The notes under the pieces were generated by a model. It saw only the letters and a program-made list of their open reading frames with translations, was not told the origin of the DNA and did not search any database. The translations under genes were made by a program, and so were the position numbers. From the NCBI GenBank assembly GCA_963580285.1, contig OY757011.1, positions 200,897,644-200,961,643 of the forward strand: a stretch of 64,000 nt of DNA. Reading direction: 5' to 3'. This document shows, one piece after another, positions 43,988 to 54,340 of this stretch (position 1 is the first letter of the stretch; every line of letters starts with the position of its first letter). Source of the DNA: Lucinisca nassula (taxonomy: Eukaryota; Mollusca; Bivalvia; Lucinida; Lucinidae).

Positions 43988-44455
43988 GGTGGACTCGTAT
44001 TATATTGTGCGGCAACATAATATATCTTGTGCGGACAAATATCTTGTTCGCACAACTTAATATATTGTGCGCACAAGACATTATCTTGTTCGAACAGCAT
44101 ATTATCTTGTCTGCACAACAGAGATCTTGAGCGGACAACGTAATATCTTATGGGTCTGATTAAATTGGGCTGACAAGATAAAATGTTGTGCGAACAAGAT
44201 ATTAAGTTGTGCGAACAAGGTATTATCTTGTGTGCACAAGATAATATCGTGTGTGCACAAGATATTATGTTGTCCGCACAGAATATGAAGTTGTGCGAAC
44301 AAGATAATATCTTGAGCACACAAGATATTATGTTGTCTGCACAAGATCAATGTTGTAGAAACAAGATAATATGTTGTGCGAACAAGATAACAACTTGTGC
44401 GCACAAGATACTATGGTGTTCGCACAAGATATATGTTTTAGTTTGCACACCTTAT
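43988..44455. repeat. palindromic minisatellite TTGTGCGCACAAGATA
   Basis: About twenty diverged ~21-23 bp units alternate TTGTGCG(A/C)ACAAGATA and TTATCTTGTGCGCACAAG, so the array pairs with itself in many registers. Frames open on both strands (LCEQD, SCAHN) are repeat translations. Confidence 0.88.
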
Positions 44456-44902
44456 TAAAACAAATCACATGTCCCTTCCAGGATTCCGTATTACGAAACT
44501 GAGCAGTACGCCAGAAATTGACTGAATCAGCGTCGAAAACATCCCATGATCAGTCTCCGAAAACGAATGCTGCTGATGCGTTTGGACCTACACTGTTAGG
44601 ATCATATACTTCTCAGGTTAAGAAACCACAACTTTCCTTAGCTGCTTGATTCTCAACATGCTGAATATGTTCAATAAGCTACACGCCTCCCCGATTTTCA
44701 GACATTTATTTCGCATGATTCCAATGATTAAACCTGGATTCTGAAGCAAAATGATCCTGATCAGCTGGTTTGCGAGACGCTGGTTTGGATATATACTGTT
44801 TTCAAAAGTGGATATATCGTTTACCAGTACAGAGGACATTGGTTTTATCGGAAACTCTCAAAATCCGCTGCAGGAACCTGAGTGCTGGGACTGATATGCC
44901 TA

Positions 44903-45140
44903 AGCAAACAGTGCATACCCAGATCAGACTGCTAAAGGAGCTGTCTGAATGGGTCAGCACTGTTTGCTATTCCGTCTGTACCTTTTGGACTCCTTGCTGG
45001 GTCGTGAAATAAACTCGTCAAAAATTTGGAAGAACTACCCTGCTAGCATTCTACATAAATCTACAGCGGGCCGTTAACGGTCCGTCAGCTACCCTGACGG
45101 GCCGCTAACGGTCCGCTGTAGATTTATGTAGAATGCTTAC
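44903..45140. repeat. two hairpins
   Basis: 44903-44969: GATCAGACGCC-family copy with outer AGCAAACAGTG/CACTGTTTGCT. 45046-45140: AGCATTCTACATAAATCTAC and its complement, inner arms CGGGCCGTTAACGGTCCG and CCGCTAACGGTCCG, loop CTACC. Confidence 0.85.
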
Positions 45141-45427
45141 TGGGATACAGCAAGTCTTTAAGGTGTCCGAACTTTTCTCTTTTGTTTTTCGATATTGCCA
45201 GATACGACAGGATCAAAGCCGCAACCGCCTGTTACCACACAGATGTGTTAACGACTGACCCACTGGGATCGAACCTCATGTCGATATGCTTCAAGGGTAG
45301 AACCAGCTCATAACAAAAGGGTCCAATCTTTCAAAGTCGAACAGCAAAAACTCGGGCACATCTAAGCTTATTCGCCGTCTCAGACACGTGGAAGAGACTT
45401 TGGAATATGATAATGCAAACGATCAGG

Positions 45428-45700
45428 GCCCCCACCCACAGGGACTTGGAGAAATAAATTGGGCTGTTTGTTGCGTCCGCGCAGAGCTGAAACCGACCAC
45501 CCATGAGTACTGGTAAACCGCTTAAAGGGTCTAAGCCTGCCCAGGCAAAGTGGTTCGAGTCGCACAGTCCTATTAGTTTCATTGGGCGACAGGACTTGAG
45601 ATGGCTCAATGTCGGGTAAAAAACCCACAAAATTGGAAGCAACATCTCAAAAACGACCGAAATAGTGTTGAAAGGGGCGTTGAACCCAAAGTCAAACAAT
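45428..45700 (+). repeat. SINE-M copy
   Basis: CCCACCCACAGGGACTTGGA, TGAGTACTGGTAAACCGCTT, CAATGTCGGGTAAAAAACCC, end AAAGGGGCGTTGAACCC. Confidence 0.82.
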
Positions 45701-45824
45701 CAAACGTATGCAAACGAGCACGCGGTTAGCCCTGCAAGTTGGCTACGCAATTGAATAATGTAAACTGGATAATGATGAGGGTCCTTGACTGAGATGTCGG
45801 ACCAGTTACAGACATTACCATAAC

Positions 45825-46090
45825 CCGCCCGTGCGACACAGTGCATTTTTCAGATCTGTAAAAAATGGCTACTTTTCTGATGAAAACCGATGATATTTTT
45901 CTTATATATACTGCAAACATAGGTTTGTGTGCTCGTTAGAACCGCCTCAATGAGGCGGTTCTAACGCGTACCCACAACCGATGTCTTGGAGCATACATAA
46001 GAAAAATAATGTATACCCCCCAAACCCCAGTTTTCTCTATATAAAGTGGGATTTAAGGGGGTGTTCATTTCACGGACTTGTTCACGTGAT
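45825..46090. repeat. hairpin MITE, variant B
   Basis: Hairpin 45919-45981 (GTGCTCGTTAGAACCGCCTC / GAGGCGGTTCTAACGCGTAC). Right end GTTCATTTCACGGACTTGTT, CACGTGATG mirrors the left end of 11835-12135. Confidence 0.75.
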
Positions 46091-46180
46091 GAGAAGAATA
46101 ACCGATCAACCCAGAATGTCTGAAATGGACTCTTACACTATTTAACCCATTTCAGACTGGAAACCCCTAAACGGGTACCC

Positions 46181-46250
46181 TGGCAAACAGCGCAGGCCCA
46201 GATCAGACGCCGCAGAAGGCGGCGTCTGATCAGGGTCTCCACTGTTTGCT
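46181..46250. repeat. GATCAGACGCC hairpin, best copy
   Basis: GCAAACAGCGCAGGCCCAGA / CAGGGTCTCCACTGTTTGC outer arms; GATCAGACGCCGC / GCGGCGTCTGATC inner arms. Confidence 0.85.
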
Positions 46251-46394
46251 AAAAGTTCAGTCATTTTCCAAATAAATTTTGATGAAAACACAAACTGACA
46301 CCCCTAAATTTTGAAATGGACTCCTGCTATATAGAAGGAAAAAGATTCCATTTTGTACAAAAAGGGTTAACTAAACACAGTTTTCAATCAAAAT

Positions 46395-46706
46395 AGCAGC
46401 AGCAATAACAATCAAAGCACGGAGAGTACTCAATCAAAACAGCAGCAGCAATAGCAATCAAAGCACGGAGAGTACTCAATCAAAACAGCAGCAGCAATAG
46501 CAATCAAAGCACGGAGAGTACTCAATCAAAACAGCAGCAGCAATAGCAATCAAAGCACGGAGAGTACTCAATCAAAACAGCAGCAGCAATAGCAATCAAA
46601 GCACGGAGAGTACTCAATCAAAACAGCAGCAGCAATAGCAATCAAAGCACGGAGAGTACTCAATCAAAATAGCAGCAGCAATAGCAATCAAAGCACGGAG
46701 AGTACT
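46395..46706. repeat. 46-bp minisatellite
   Basis: About 6.5 near-identical copies of a 46-bp unit containing CAGCAGCAGCAATAGCAATC and AAAGCACGGAGAGTACTC. It continues into repeat R3 (46700-47250, with hairpin 46868-46936). Confidence 0.95.
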
Positions 46707-47598
46707 GGTATCGATTGTCTCTTCTGATGTGTAGGCTGGAAAAATAGTCAAGGACTCACACTTAACCCTTATCTTGCTGAATATTCATTTAAGCCACACC
46801 CATTTCTGTCTATCAACCAATCAAATTACTTGATGTTATTGATTGCTTCAAATTCATAAACTGAATGCCAAACAGTGTAGATCCTGATCAGATGGCTTCT
46901 TCAGAAGCCATCTGATCTGGATCTACACTGTTTGCAAAGATAGGGGTTGTCGTGAACAGCAAGAGAAGGGTTAAACTGTTTCGTTTAACCAGTAAATGTC
47001 GGTTTTAAGCAAAAAGTGTTAACCTTGACCAGGCGCAGCGTTTTGTGGCGTCTGATCTGGGTATACACTATTTGCCAAGCCCAACTCATGATTCCAGTCT
47101 AGATTCGATAGGCGACTGTTTTCTATAAATAACCGTTACCTAGATTACCTACAAATCAGTGATGGTCATGTGGACTTTAGCACTGAAGAGCTTCTCTGCT
47201 TAGTAACTGTGGGTCCATTGACCAATAATTGACCCCAAACAGCAAACAATACCAAATGAGCTATATGGACGACGAAAGCCGAAATAAGATATGTGCGACC
47301 AGGAAAGAATCATGTCAGCCTGACAGTCTTCGCTTAGCCCCGATATATTCGCTTAGCCCCGGTACCACAGAAGAATCTTGCGTATGCTTCTAGCCAGTAT
47401 GAACAGAGTCTTCGCTCGTAACTTTATGAATAGCGCTACAGAAGAGTCGTGCGAACCGCGAAGACTCTGGTTAGCCTGGGCAAATGCGTTGTCTGATCAG
47501 TTATCGCTGGGATCGACATAAGTTAAATAGTCTTGAAAGGGCTGTAAAACAAAAAATAAAAAATGAAAAAGGTAAAAAAAAGTGATATATGCATGGAT

Positions 47599-47795
47599 TC
47601 AGTGATTTATGCAAAGGTAGGGTCCGGGTAGCATCTTCCTTCGGGTCTTGGACGACACCGCGAATATCTTTGTGGGGACTGTGTGTGGTGTTGGCATATG
47701 CCGACAAGAGAGGCCAGGGCTACACCCACAATGGTTGTTGAAGGTCTCTAGAGGGTAACAGCTCTCGCCATGCTGATGATAGTTTTCACAAACCC
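47599..47795 (-). CDS. last exon of Dickkopf/prokineticin-type cysteine-rich secreted protein
   Basis: Acceptor TTTATTGTTTCAG precedes the exon at 47795; it ends at TGA 47601-47599. It carries six Cys: C-x9-C-x9-C-x-C-x5-C-x30-C, including GESCYPLETF and CGCSPGLSCRHM. The phase (2 bases complete the previous codon) matches the 61058-61193 exon, and together they give ten Cys. LETF..HCGC.PGLSCR strongly recalls the second cysteine domain (colipase fold) of Dickkopf; C-x9-C and C-x-C-x5-C also fit prokineticin and astakine. The loop after CC is longer (about 31 residues) than in prokineticin. It is probably a secreted ligand or antagonist; which one is open. Confidence 0.72.
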
Positions 47796-47829
47796 CTGAA
47801 ACAATAAAAGATATTGTATGTGAATATGA

Positions 47830-48030
47830 TGTCAGGAATGACAAATATTTATTATGATATCTTTTTTATTTTTGTTTTAGACATAGATTGTTGGTGCTCG
47901 TTAGAACCGCCTCAATGAGGCGGTTCTAACGAGTACCCACAATAAATAGCCTAGTAATCCCCTTTTTTTGCTCTAAGTGGGGTTTAGAGGGGTTTTCATT
48001 TCACGGATTTGTTATCGTGATGGACAGCAA
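47830..48030. repeat. hairpin MITE copy
   Basis: Hairpin 47883-47943 has perfect arms GCTCGTTAGAACCGCCTC / GAGGCGGTTCTAACGAG, then GGGGTTTTCATTTCACGGA. It lies just inside the long intron. 48030-48540 has no supported gene. Confidence 0.78.
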
Positions 48031-48636
48031 ACTGTCATATCAGTGACTCGATTTACTGCAAATTTGTTTCGCAGTATGCTACACATAGAATGAAAAAAAA
48101 AATACATTCATGCAGTTGATACCATTGAGCTCAGCAGCATTTAAGGTGAATAGATACTTCTTCAGGGGAGGTTACTTCTGCAAAATTATTTATGTCTCTC
48201 GTGTCAATGGAGTCAACTCTTAAAGGAAAGAAACCGCTGTTTCAGTGGGACAGGGTTTATGTAAAAGCAAACAGGAAGTTCCGAAAGTTGTCTCCCTTTG
48301 AAAAATGGAGGAAAAATCTGCCAGGTGTTCTCATTCCCTTTAATAAAACCGGCTGATATATGTTGTTCTCCTACGATATCTACACCTGAAAAACAGATAC
48401 ATGTATTTTTTTTTAGCTGTGAATCATTAAAACAATGTCGCCAAACATTAACAAAGTTACCTACGCATTGGTCTTAATATATATTACATACCATAAGTCC
48501 GCCTGTGCATCTTTGTTTATTATTATTATTATTATCATTATTATTGACGACAAGTTCTGCAACCGAAGGTCTTGTGGTTTTTCTCCGGGTATTCCGGTTT
48601 TCGCCCACGTCTGATTAACGATCAGTGAAGCGTGGT

Positions 48637-48702
48637 AGCTCTGTGTTTAGTGCACTTGCCTCTGATGCTAGAGGTTTCGGGTTCAATCCCCGGGAGCGGC
48701 GA
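48637..48702 (+). repeat. SINE-E head; body continues at 54057-54340
   Basis: A tRNA-like head: TGGTAGCTCTGTGTTTAGTG (A-box side) and GGTTCAATCC (B-box), then GGCGATAAAATT. The body (CGGTGTGCGAACATGCTCCA ... TCTTGAAAGGCCGTAAAAAC) resumes after the DIRS element, so the DIRS element split it. Confidence 0.65.
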
Positions 48703-48885
48703 TAAAATTATAAAATTTGTAATCAAGTTCAAATTTTATGAGAAATTTATACTTACATGAGTGTATATACGGTAGGATTGGTTCCCGGACCTGCTCGGAT
48801 TAACCCGCATGAAAATAAAGCGTCTATCTTATCTCACGTGACATATCACTGCGACGCATATAACTCCCTCAGTTCTATATGGCGA
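48703..48885 (-). repeat. DIRS 3' inverted terminal repeat
   Basis: Matches the complement of the 5' ITR through AACTCCCTCAG (about 48872) and GGCGACAAGGTGCTC. Its outermost ~30 bases (ATAAAATTTGTAATCAAGTT...) are absent from the 5' ITR and occur again, inverted, in the internal complementary region. Confidence 0.85.
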
Positions 48886-48938
48886 CAAGGTGCTCCCTTG
48901 TCCCCAAAGAAAAATAGAGGGGAGGAGGGTGGGTAGCC

Positions 48939-49037
48939 CTCATGTAAGTAAAAATTTCTCATAAAATTTGAACTTGATTACAAATTTTATAATTTTATTT
49001 CTAAATTTATACTTACATAAGTGTATATACGGTAGGA
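48939..49037 (-). repeat. DIRS internal complementary region
   Basis: CATGTAAGTAAAAATTTCTC...TTTTATAATTTTAT is the complement of the outer 3' ITR (48703-48762). It runs straight into TTTCTAAATTTATACTTACA...ACGGTAGGA, the complement of the outer 5' ITR. That junction of both ends is the diagnostic DIRS1 feature used in making circular DNA. Confidence 0.85.
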
Positions 49038-49344
49038 TGATTTCTAAGCAGTCTTCCTTGGACTGGTGGGTCTTTGGTGACTATTGCTCTGATACTCAGA
49101 ATACATATACACCATCAATTCATCCCTCAATAACTGTACATAAATATTTGAACTTCTTTGTTCTTAGAAATTGAACAGAACTTCCTTCTGTCTATTTATG
49201 AATAAACACCACTTTCTATTTCCTTAAATAGCACCCTCTACAGGCTATTATGTCTATATGGTATCATCATGTTTATGATGATCACTGTACACTATTGAAA
49301 TACTCCTCGGCAACCCGCCGGATATAAAACATTATATCTCACAA

Positions 49345-50300
49345 TTAAAATTCCCAACATTGGGCGTCCAGTTCTCTGTAATAATATCTTTTAAAAGTCT
49401 CCTCAGAACTCCAGTCTGCGGCATCAAGAATGTCAGAAAGTGAAGCTCCTCTAAACAGAGCCCATGATGTACCAATTGCTCTAGTTGAATGAGCCCTTAC
49501 ATTAATCTCAGATTCTGAATCCCTGTAGGCTAGCTTAATCAAACTAACAATCCAAGAGGCTATCGTTTGTCTTGACGCTGCTTTATGTGGTTTATTAATG
49601 GTTAAAAACAGCTGCCTTATTGTTTCTTTCTCTGAATTTGATCTAAACTCTGACGTTCTGTTAACGTAAATTTCAACTGCTCTTTTTGGATCCAATTTCC
49701 TGTTTTTCTTAAAACAAGGAACAAAAATTTTCTTAGAGTTGTGACTAGGTCTATCTTGTTTAGATAATCCTTCTCTGATAAAAATAATCCCTTCGGGAAG
49801 AATGCTCATAAAACTGACATCCCATCTCAGCGCTTGAAGGTCGCTGCACCTCCTGAATGTGGATATTTCTGTAAGAAAAATTGTTTTCCATGTTAAGCAC
49901 TTCAATGAAATCTTATTCATGGGTCCAAATGGTGGATTTGACAAAAGATCTAGGATTTTCTTTAAATTCCATTCTGGTACTAACTGTTTAACAGGTGGTC
50001 TTGAGTTAAAAACCCCTTTCAGTAACCTTATAATATCTGGATGTTGGCCCACTGAATATCCATCTATCTGGGGCAGCATGACTGACAACATGGACCTATA
50101 TCCTGAAATTGTTCTATATTTCAAACCTGCTTGAAAAAGACCAGCCAAAAAGTCTGCACAGTTTGTCAAAGTTGCATCATTGGGATCAATTTTCCGTTCA
50201 AGACACCAGCTATTGAACTTTTTGAATTTGACAGAATAATCCTTCCTAGTGCTAGATCTCCATGATGCAACCATGAGGTTTCTAGTGTCATCCGAAAATC
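49345..50300 (-). CDS. DIRS tyrosine recombinase
   Basis: It catalyses integration of the circular DNA copy. The frame is open from 51264 to the stop at 49345, but only the last ~320 residues look like protein; the first part overlaps RNase H coding in another frame, so the true start is uncertain. Numbered from 51264: SAM-like region 360-430 (FLAGLFQAGLKYRTISGYRS); catalytic Arg in FRRCSDLQALRWD (about 472); His592-x2-Arg595 in AHSTRAIGTS; Trp618; Tyr in TFKRYYYRE (about 627-629). The catalytic set is complete. Confidence 0.88.
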
Positions 50301-52198
50301 CCTTATTTTGGAACGATCGGTTGACAATAGCCATGCAGTCAGATTGAGTATCTCTGGATTCGGATGAAAAATTCTGGTCTTTGGTTGAAACAAAAGATCC
50401 TGTCTCAGAGGTAATCTCCTTGGACAGGCGACCGACATCTGAAGCAGGTTGGTGTACCAATGTCTCCTTGGCCACTGTGGAGCTATGAGTATGATCTGAC
50501 AATGATATTTCCTCATGTGCTGTAGCACTTTCGGAATGAGACAGATTGGGGGAAATGCGTATGCTTCCATGTTTTCCCATGCAATTGACAATGCGTCTGT
50601 CGCTAGAGCCAGTTGACTGGGAAACCATGTGCAAAACACTGGTGTTTTCTTGTTTGCTTCTGATGCAAAGAGATCTATTAGAGGTGTTCCCCAAATCTGA
50701 AACAATTTGTGGACTACAGCATTGTTCAAAGACCACTCTGTTGGTCTGATTTTTACCCTGCTCAAACTGTCGGCCAAAACATTCCGAATTCCTGCCAAAT
50801 GAGCTGATTTCAGAACAATGTTGTTGGCCCTTGCTAGATGCCATATGCCCCAAGTCAGATAGCACAGCTGGGGTGACCGGGTACCCCCTTCCTTGTTCAA
50901 ATACTGAACCACTGATGTGTTGTCTGAGCGAATCAACACTGTGTGGCCTTTGAGATGCGGAAGAAATTGACTGATTGCCAGATACACTGCCTTTAGTTCT
51001 AACCAGTTGATGTGCTTTTTCGCCTCTTGCATAGACCAAGTTCCCTGGCATATTAGATTCTGAAAATGACCGCCGTACCCGTACTTGGATGCGTCGGTTG
51101 TCACTATCTTTGAGCAGTTTTGAACACAAAAGCTTTTCCCTTTCAGCAGATTGTCTTTGTTTAGCCAAAACTGGAGATGTTCTTGCACATTTTTGTTGAA
51201 TGGAACTACCGTCTGCAGATCTATTGTTGACGGTCTCCAAAAATGTAACAGATGTAACTTGCATTGGGAACTAGTTCTATGCAAGATGCCATCAGTCCTA
51301 GCAAATGAAGGTAACTCTGAGCTGTGGATCTTTCCCTCAGCAACATGCATGCTTCCTTTATCTTTTCTATTCTTTCCAGGGTTGGACAAACCAGGCCCTT
51401 TGCCAACCAAAAATGTGCCCCTATATAAACTACTGACTGGCTTGGTTCTAGAGCAGATTTCTCTAGATTTATCATGAAGCCTAGTTCCACGAGGAGATTG
51501 GGTGCTTTCTTTTTGTCCATAATCAACATTTTCTTGATTAGATTTACTAAAAACCAATCGTCTAAATAGACCGCTAGGCGCAAGTTCTGCATCCTCAAAT
51601 GTGCAGCTACGACGGCCACCACCTTCGTAAAGACCCTTGGTGCCATTGTAGGTCCGAAACAAAGACAAGTGAATTGGAACGCCTTGCCTTGAATGCAGAA
51701 CCGCAGGAACTGTTTGTGACTTGGATGGATTGGAATATGCATGTACGCGTCTTTTAAGTCTAGGGATATGGCCCAATCTCCTTGCTGAACTAGGTTCAGT
51801 ACACTGTTTAGCGAGTCCATTTTGAAATGCTGTTTCTTGAGATACCTGTTGAGAGGACGAAGATTTATGACTGGTCTGAGATCTCCCGACTTCTTGGGGA
51901 CTAGGAAAAATGTTGAGTAAAAACCTCTCTGAATATCGTTTAGAGGGACAGGTTCTATTGCATTTTTTTCTAACAATTTTTCTACCTCCTGTAGTAAAAT
52001 AGGTAATTTTTGAACATCTACATGTGTTTCTCTGATTCCTGCAAAAGGAGGAATTGCCATAAATTCTAGTTTTAGACCCTCTCTTATGATGGAAAGAACC
52101 CACTGATCGTTTGTAATTTTCTCCCACTGTGGTAGAAAAAATCTTAACCGTCCTGCAAAAGGTATCTCTGGAAAATGGCAAAGAATCGAGTCATGCTC
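50166..52198 (-). CDS. DIRS reverse transcriptase - RNase H - methylase-like region, one frameshift
   Basis: RT lies in one frame from about 52198 (overlapping the end of Gag) to 51221: FFLVPKKSGDLRPVINLRPL, SLDLKDAYMHIPIHP, and the active site YLDD (about 51572-51555). RNase H is in the other frame, about 51125-50750: TTDASKYGYGGHF, RSDNTSVVQYLN, LADSLSR. Beyond it (TPLIDLFASEANKKTPVF, FPPICLIP, APQWPRRHWY) is the region called methylase-like in DIRS elements. Continuity of the family is lost at about 51250, where one base is missing, so RT and RNase H are not in one frame in this copy. The 3' part overlaps the recombinase frame, as usual for DIRS. Confidence 0.88.
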
Positions 52199-53819
52199 AA
52201 TTTGATCTGTTCCCTTGGGAACGAAAAGAACTCACCACCGATTTCCCACCGCTGTTCTTGAAATTAGATGAGTGAGAGCTCTTAAAGGGCCTCCTGTAAG
52301 ATGAGTGGGAATTAGTGGTATTGCCCCTGAAAGGCCTGTACGACTCCTCATTGTGTCTAGCCTTCTTCCCATTCGAATCCGACTGGAAATTGGATTTTCT
52401 TTTCAGGAAAGGTTTCTTGTTGATTTCAGGCATTAATTCTGACAACTGCTTGTCTTTTTCTTGGCGATCCTTTAATCTTTTCTCGAAGTCTGGTCCAAAG
52501 ATGCCTTCCCCAGACAATGGAGAAGTCAAGGCTGCTTTTTGAAGGTCTTTAAAGTCATATAACCCAGTATCTGCCACTGTTGCCTTCCTCCGCACCAAGT
52601 GCATGAATGCCCCAGCTCTAGCAAACTGATCCAATGTTTTTGTGGACATAGCAAACAAATCCCTCACGTTTTGTACTGCCTGATCTAAATTTTGAGATTC
52701 ACTTTTCAAGTTCTTTAGCAGCAAACCTAAAGCTTGTTGAGAATAGCAAACTGAAATCAGTCCCATTCGTGAAGCTACCTGACCTTGAAATGCTATCTTC
52801 TCAATCGATTTGAATGGTTGAGAGAACAAACTCTGAGAGCTTCCATAAGCTGCTCTACGACCATGTTTTTTAATCAACAGCCTCTCTGTCAACTCATCCA
52901 AACTAGGAACTTGAAGAAGTTTTTCCGCACTTTCGTGAATAGGGAATGACTGCCTGTATGAGTCCTTGAAAGCTGCCAATTTATCTGGAGCATGACACCT
53001 CCAAGAGGAGTTTATAATTTCAACTTGAGTCTTGTCTAATGTCAGCCCTCTGCTGCTTTGATTGTCAATCTGTGCATCCTCACCAAACATTTCTTTTAAC
53101 ATGTCATGAGTTAAAGGCTGATTGCATGTATCATTATTAGATGCATTCGGGACTGAGTCTGAGCTAGTGTACTTCTCAAACCTATGGTTGTCCTCATTTT
53201 CCAAATCTGCCACCACAGAATTCCTCTCTGACTCTTCAGAGTCTAACAGCCCAATATTCTGGCGCTCTTTCTGCCCAGGTTGAAGGGACAAAACGGACTG
53301 GTTGTCCAGCAAGTCTATTTCAGGCCTTTCCTGCTCAAAATCCAGATTGATACAATTATTTGACACCGCAATCTCTTCCCGTGCCGTATCGGGATTTGCG
53401 GGTGTTTCTGCTGGTGGTCTGCGCGCACCCGAAGTGCCGCTATCCATAATACTTTGAGTGTCGGACCTCCGCTGAACAGAGTCCATATTTCTAGTCTCGA
53501 GAACTTCAAACAGTCTTGCAAACTTACCATCCATGGATTCAAACCTGGAATTAATTTCTCCAACTAATTTAGATTCTAGACCCTTCAAATCTGACATTTT
53601 AGCCGTCTTACGAGACGAGGACGCACTGTCCTTAGCTTTAGAATTTGTGGACTTTTCCCCCGATCTTCTGGTCGCCACATTTTTACCGGAAGTGACACGT
53701 GAGGTTGAGTCATTTACCGAAATACTAATTTCGGACGAAATTTCGTCGACATCCTCTCCCGACTCAGCCTCATTTAGGGCCGAAAACTCAACTGTCTTGC
53801 CTATACTGGCTTGAGTCAT
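52197..53819 (-). CDS. DIRS Gag-like protein
   Basis: 540 codons from ATG 53819 (MTQASIGKTVEF) to TGA 52199-52197. The N-terminal third is acidic and Ser-rich with a Lys patch (KSTNSKAKDSASSSRKTAK). A helical middle (DKLAAFKDSYRQSFPIHE, LTERLLIKKHGRRAAYGS) follows, then a basic, Ser/Arg/Asn-rich C-terminal end (RPFRGNTTNSHSSYRRPFKS) probably for nucleic acid binding. No zinc knuckle is seen. It overlaps the RT frame at its 3' end, so RT may need a frame change or its own start. Confidence 0.82.
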   Translation of the reverse strand: MTQASIGKTVEFSALNEAESGEDVDEISSEISISVNDSTSRVTSGKNVATRRSGEKSTNSKAKDSASSSRKTAKMSDLKGLESKLVGEINSRFESMDGKFARLFEVLETRNMDSVQRRSDTQSIMDSGTSGARRPPAETPANPDTAREEIAVSNNCINLDFEQERPEIDLLDNQSVLSLQPGQKERQNIGLLDSEESERNSVVADLENEDNHRFEKYTSSDSVPNASNNDTCNQPLTHDMLKEMFGEDAQIDNQSSRGLTLDKTQVEIINSSWRCHAPDKLAAFKDSYRQSFPIHESAEKLLQVPSLDELTERLLIKKHGRRAAYGSSQSLFSQPFKSIEKIAFQGQVASRMGLISVCYSQQALGLLLKNLKSESQNLDQAVQNVRDLFAMSTKTLDQFARAGAFMHLVRRKATVADTGLYDFKDLQKAALTSPLSGEGIFGPDFEKRLKDRQEKDKQLSELMPEINKKPFLKRKSNFQSDSNGKKARHNEESYRPFRGNTTNSHSSYRRPFKSSHSSNFKNSGGKSVVSSFRSQGNRSN

Positions 53820-53892
53820 AACAAATAAAAAACAAACCAAACAGAAACAACTTCATACCGACAATAGTAACTGCGACGAAGAACGATCCGAG

Positions 53893-54056
53893 CACCTTGT
53901 CGCCGGAAATAAAACTGAGGGAGTTATATGCGTCGCAGTGATATGTCACGTGAGATAAGATAGACGCTTTATTTTCATGCGGGTTAATCCGAGCAGGTCC
54001 GGGAACCAATCCTACCGTATATACACTCATGTAAGTATAAATTTAGAAATAAAATT
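53893..54056 (-). repeat. DIRS 5' inverted terminal repeat
   Basis: On the minus strand it starts ATTTCTAAATTTATACTTAC and continues to CTCCCTCAGTTTTATTTCCG and GGCGACAAGGTGCTCG, before the Gag leader. It must carry the promoter, though no TATA box was identified. Confidence 0.85.
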
Positions 54057-54340
54057 TCGGTGTGCGAACATGCTCCATTGGCATCAATTACAGGGATGAA
54101 TGTCATGAAGTACACCGTCCTTTGGATCAGGACGTTAACTGGAAGCCCCCCTGTGCAGGGAGAGTCATGCCCTGTGCCCGTTAAAGACCCCTGCCAGAAT
54201 TACATGATTACTGTGTAGTCTTTCATCTTGCAAACCTGGTGTGTTTATGTATGTACACCTACGAGTAATCGTCAGATGTGACCGATCACAGAATAAGTAG
54301 AACGATCGAAATAATCTTGAAAGGCCGTAAAAACAACAAA

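Larger units (their letters stand above)
48703..54056 (-). mobile_element. DIRS1-type tyrosine-recombinase retrotransposon
   Basis: A 5.35-kb element, 5' end at 54056. It encodes Gag-like, RT/RNase H and tyrosine recombinase products in overlapping frames and has no integrase or protease. The 5' ITR (about 53893-54056) and 3' ITR (about 48703-48885) are inverted copies sharing TTATACTTACATGAGTGTAT and ACGGTAGGATTGGTTCCCGG. The internal complementary region (48939-49037) joins the complement of both outer ends. No clear target duplication, as known for DIRS. 49038-49344 is a non-coding 3' stretch. Confidence 0.93.

Noticed and set aside
43988..44460. Cys/Gln-rich repeat proteins on both strands (LCEQD..., SCAHN...)
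   Set aside because: Produced by the palindromic minisatellite; equally open on both strands, so not evidence for coding.
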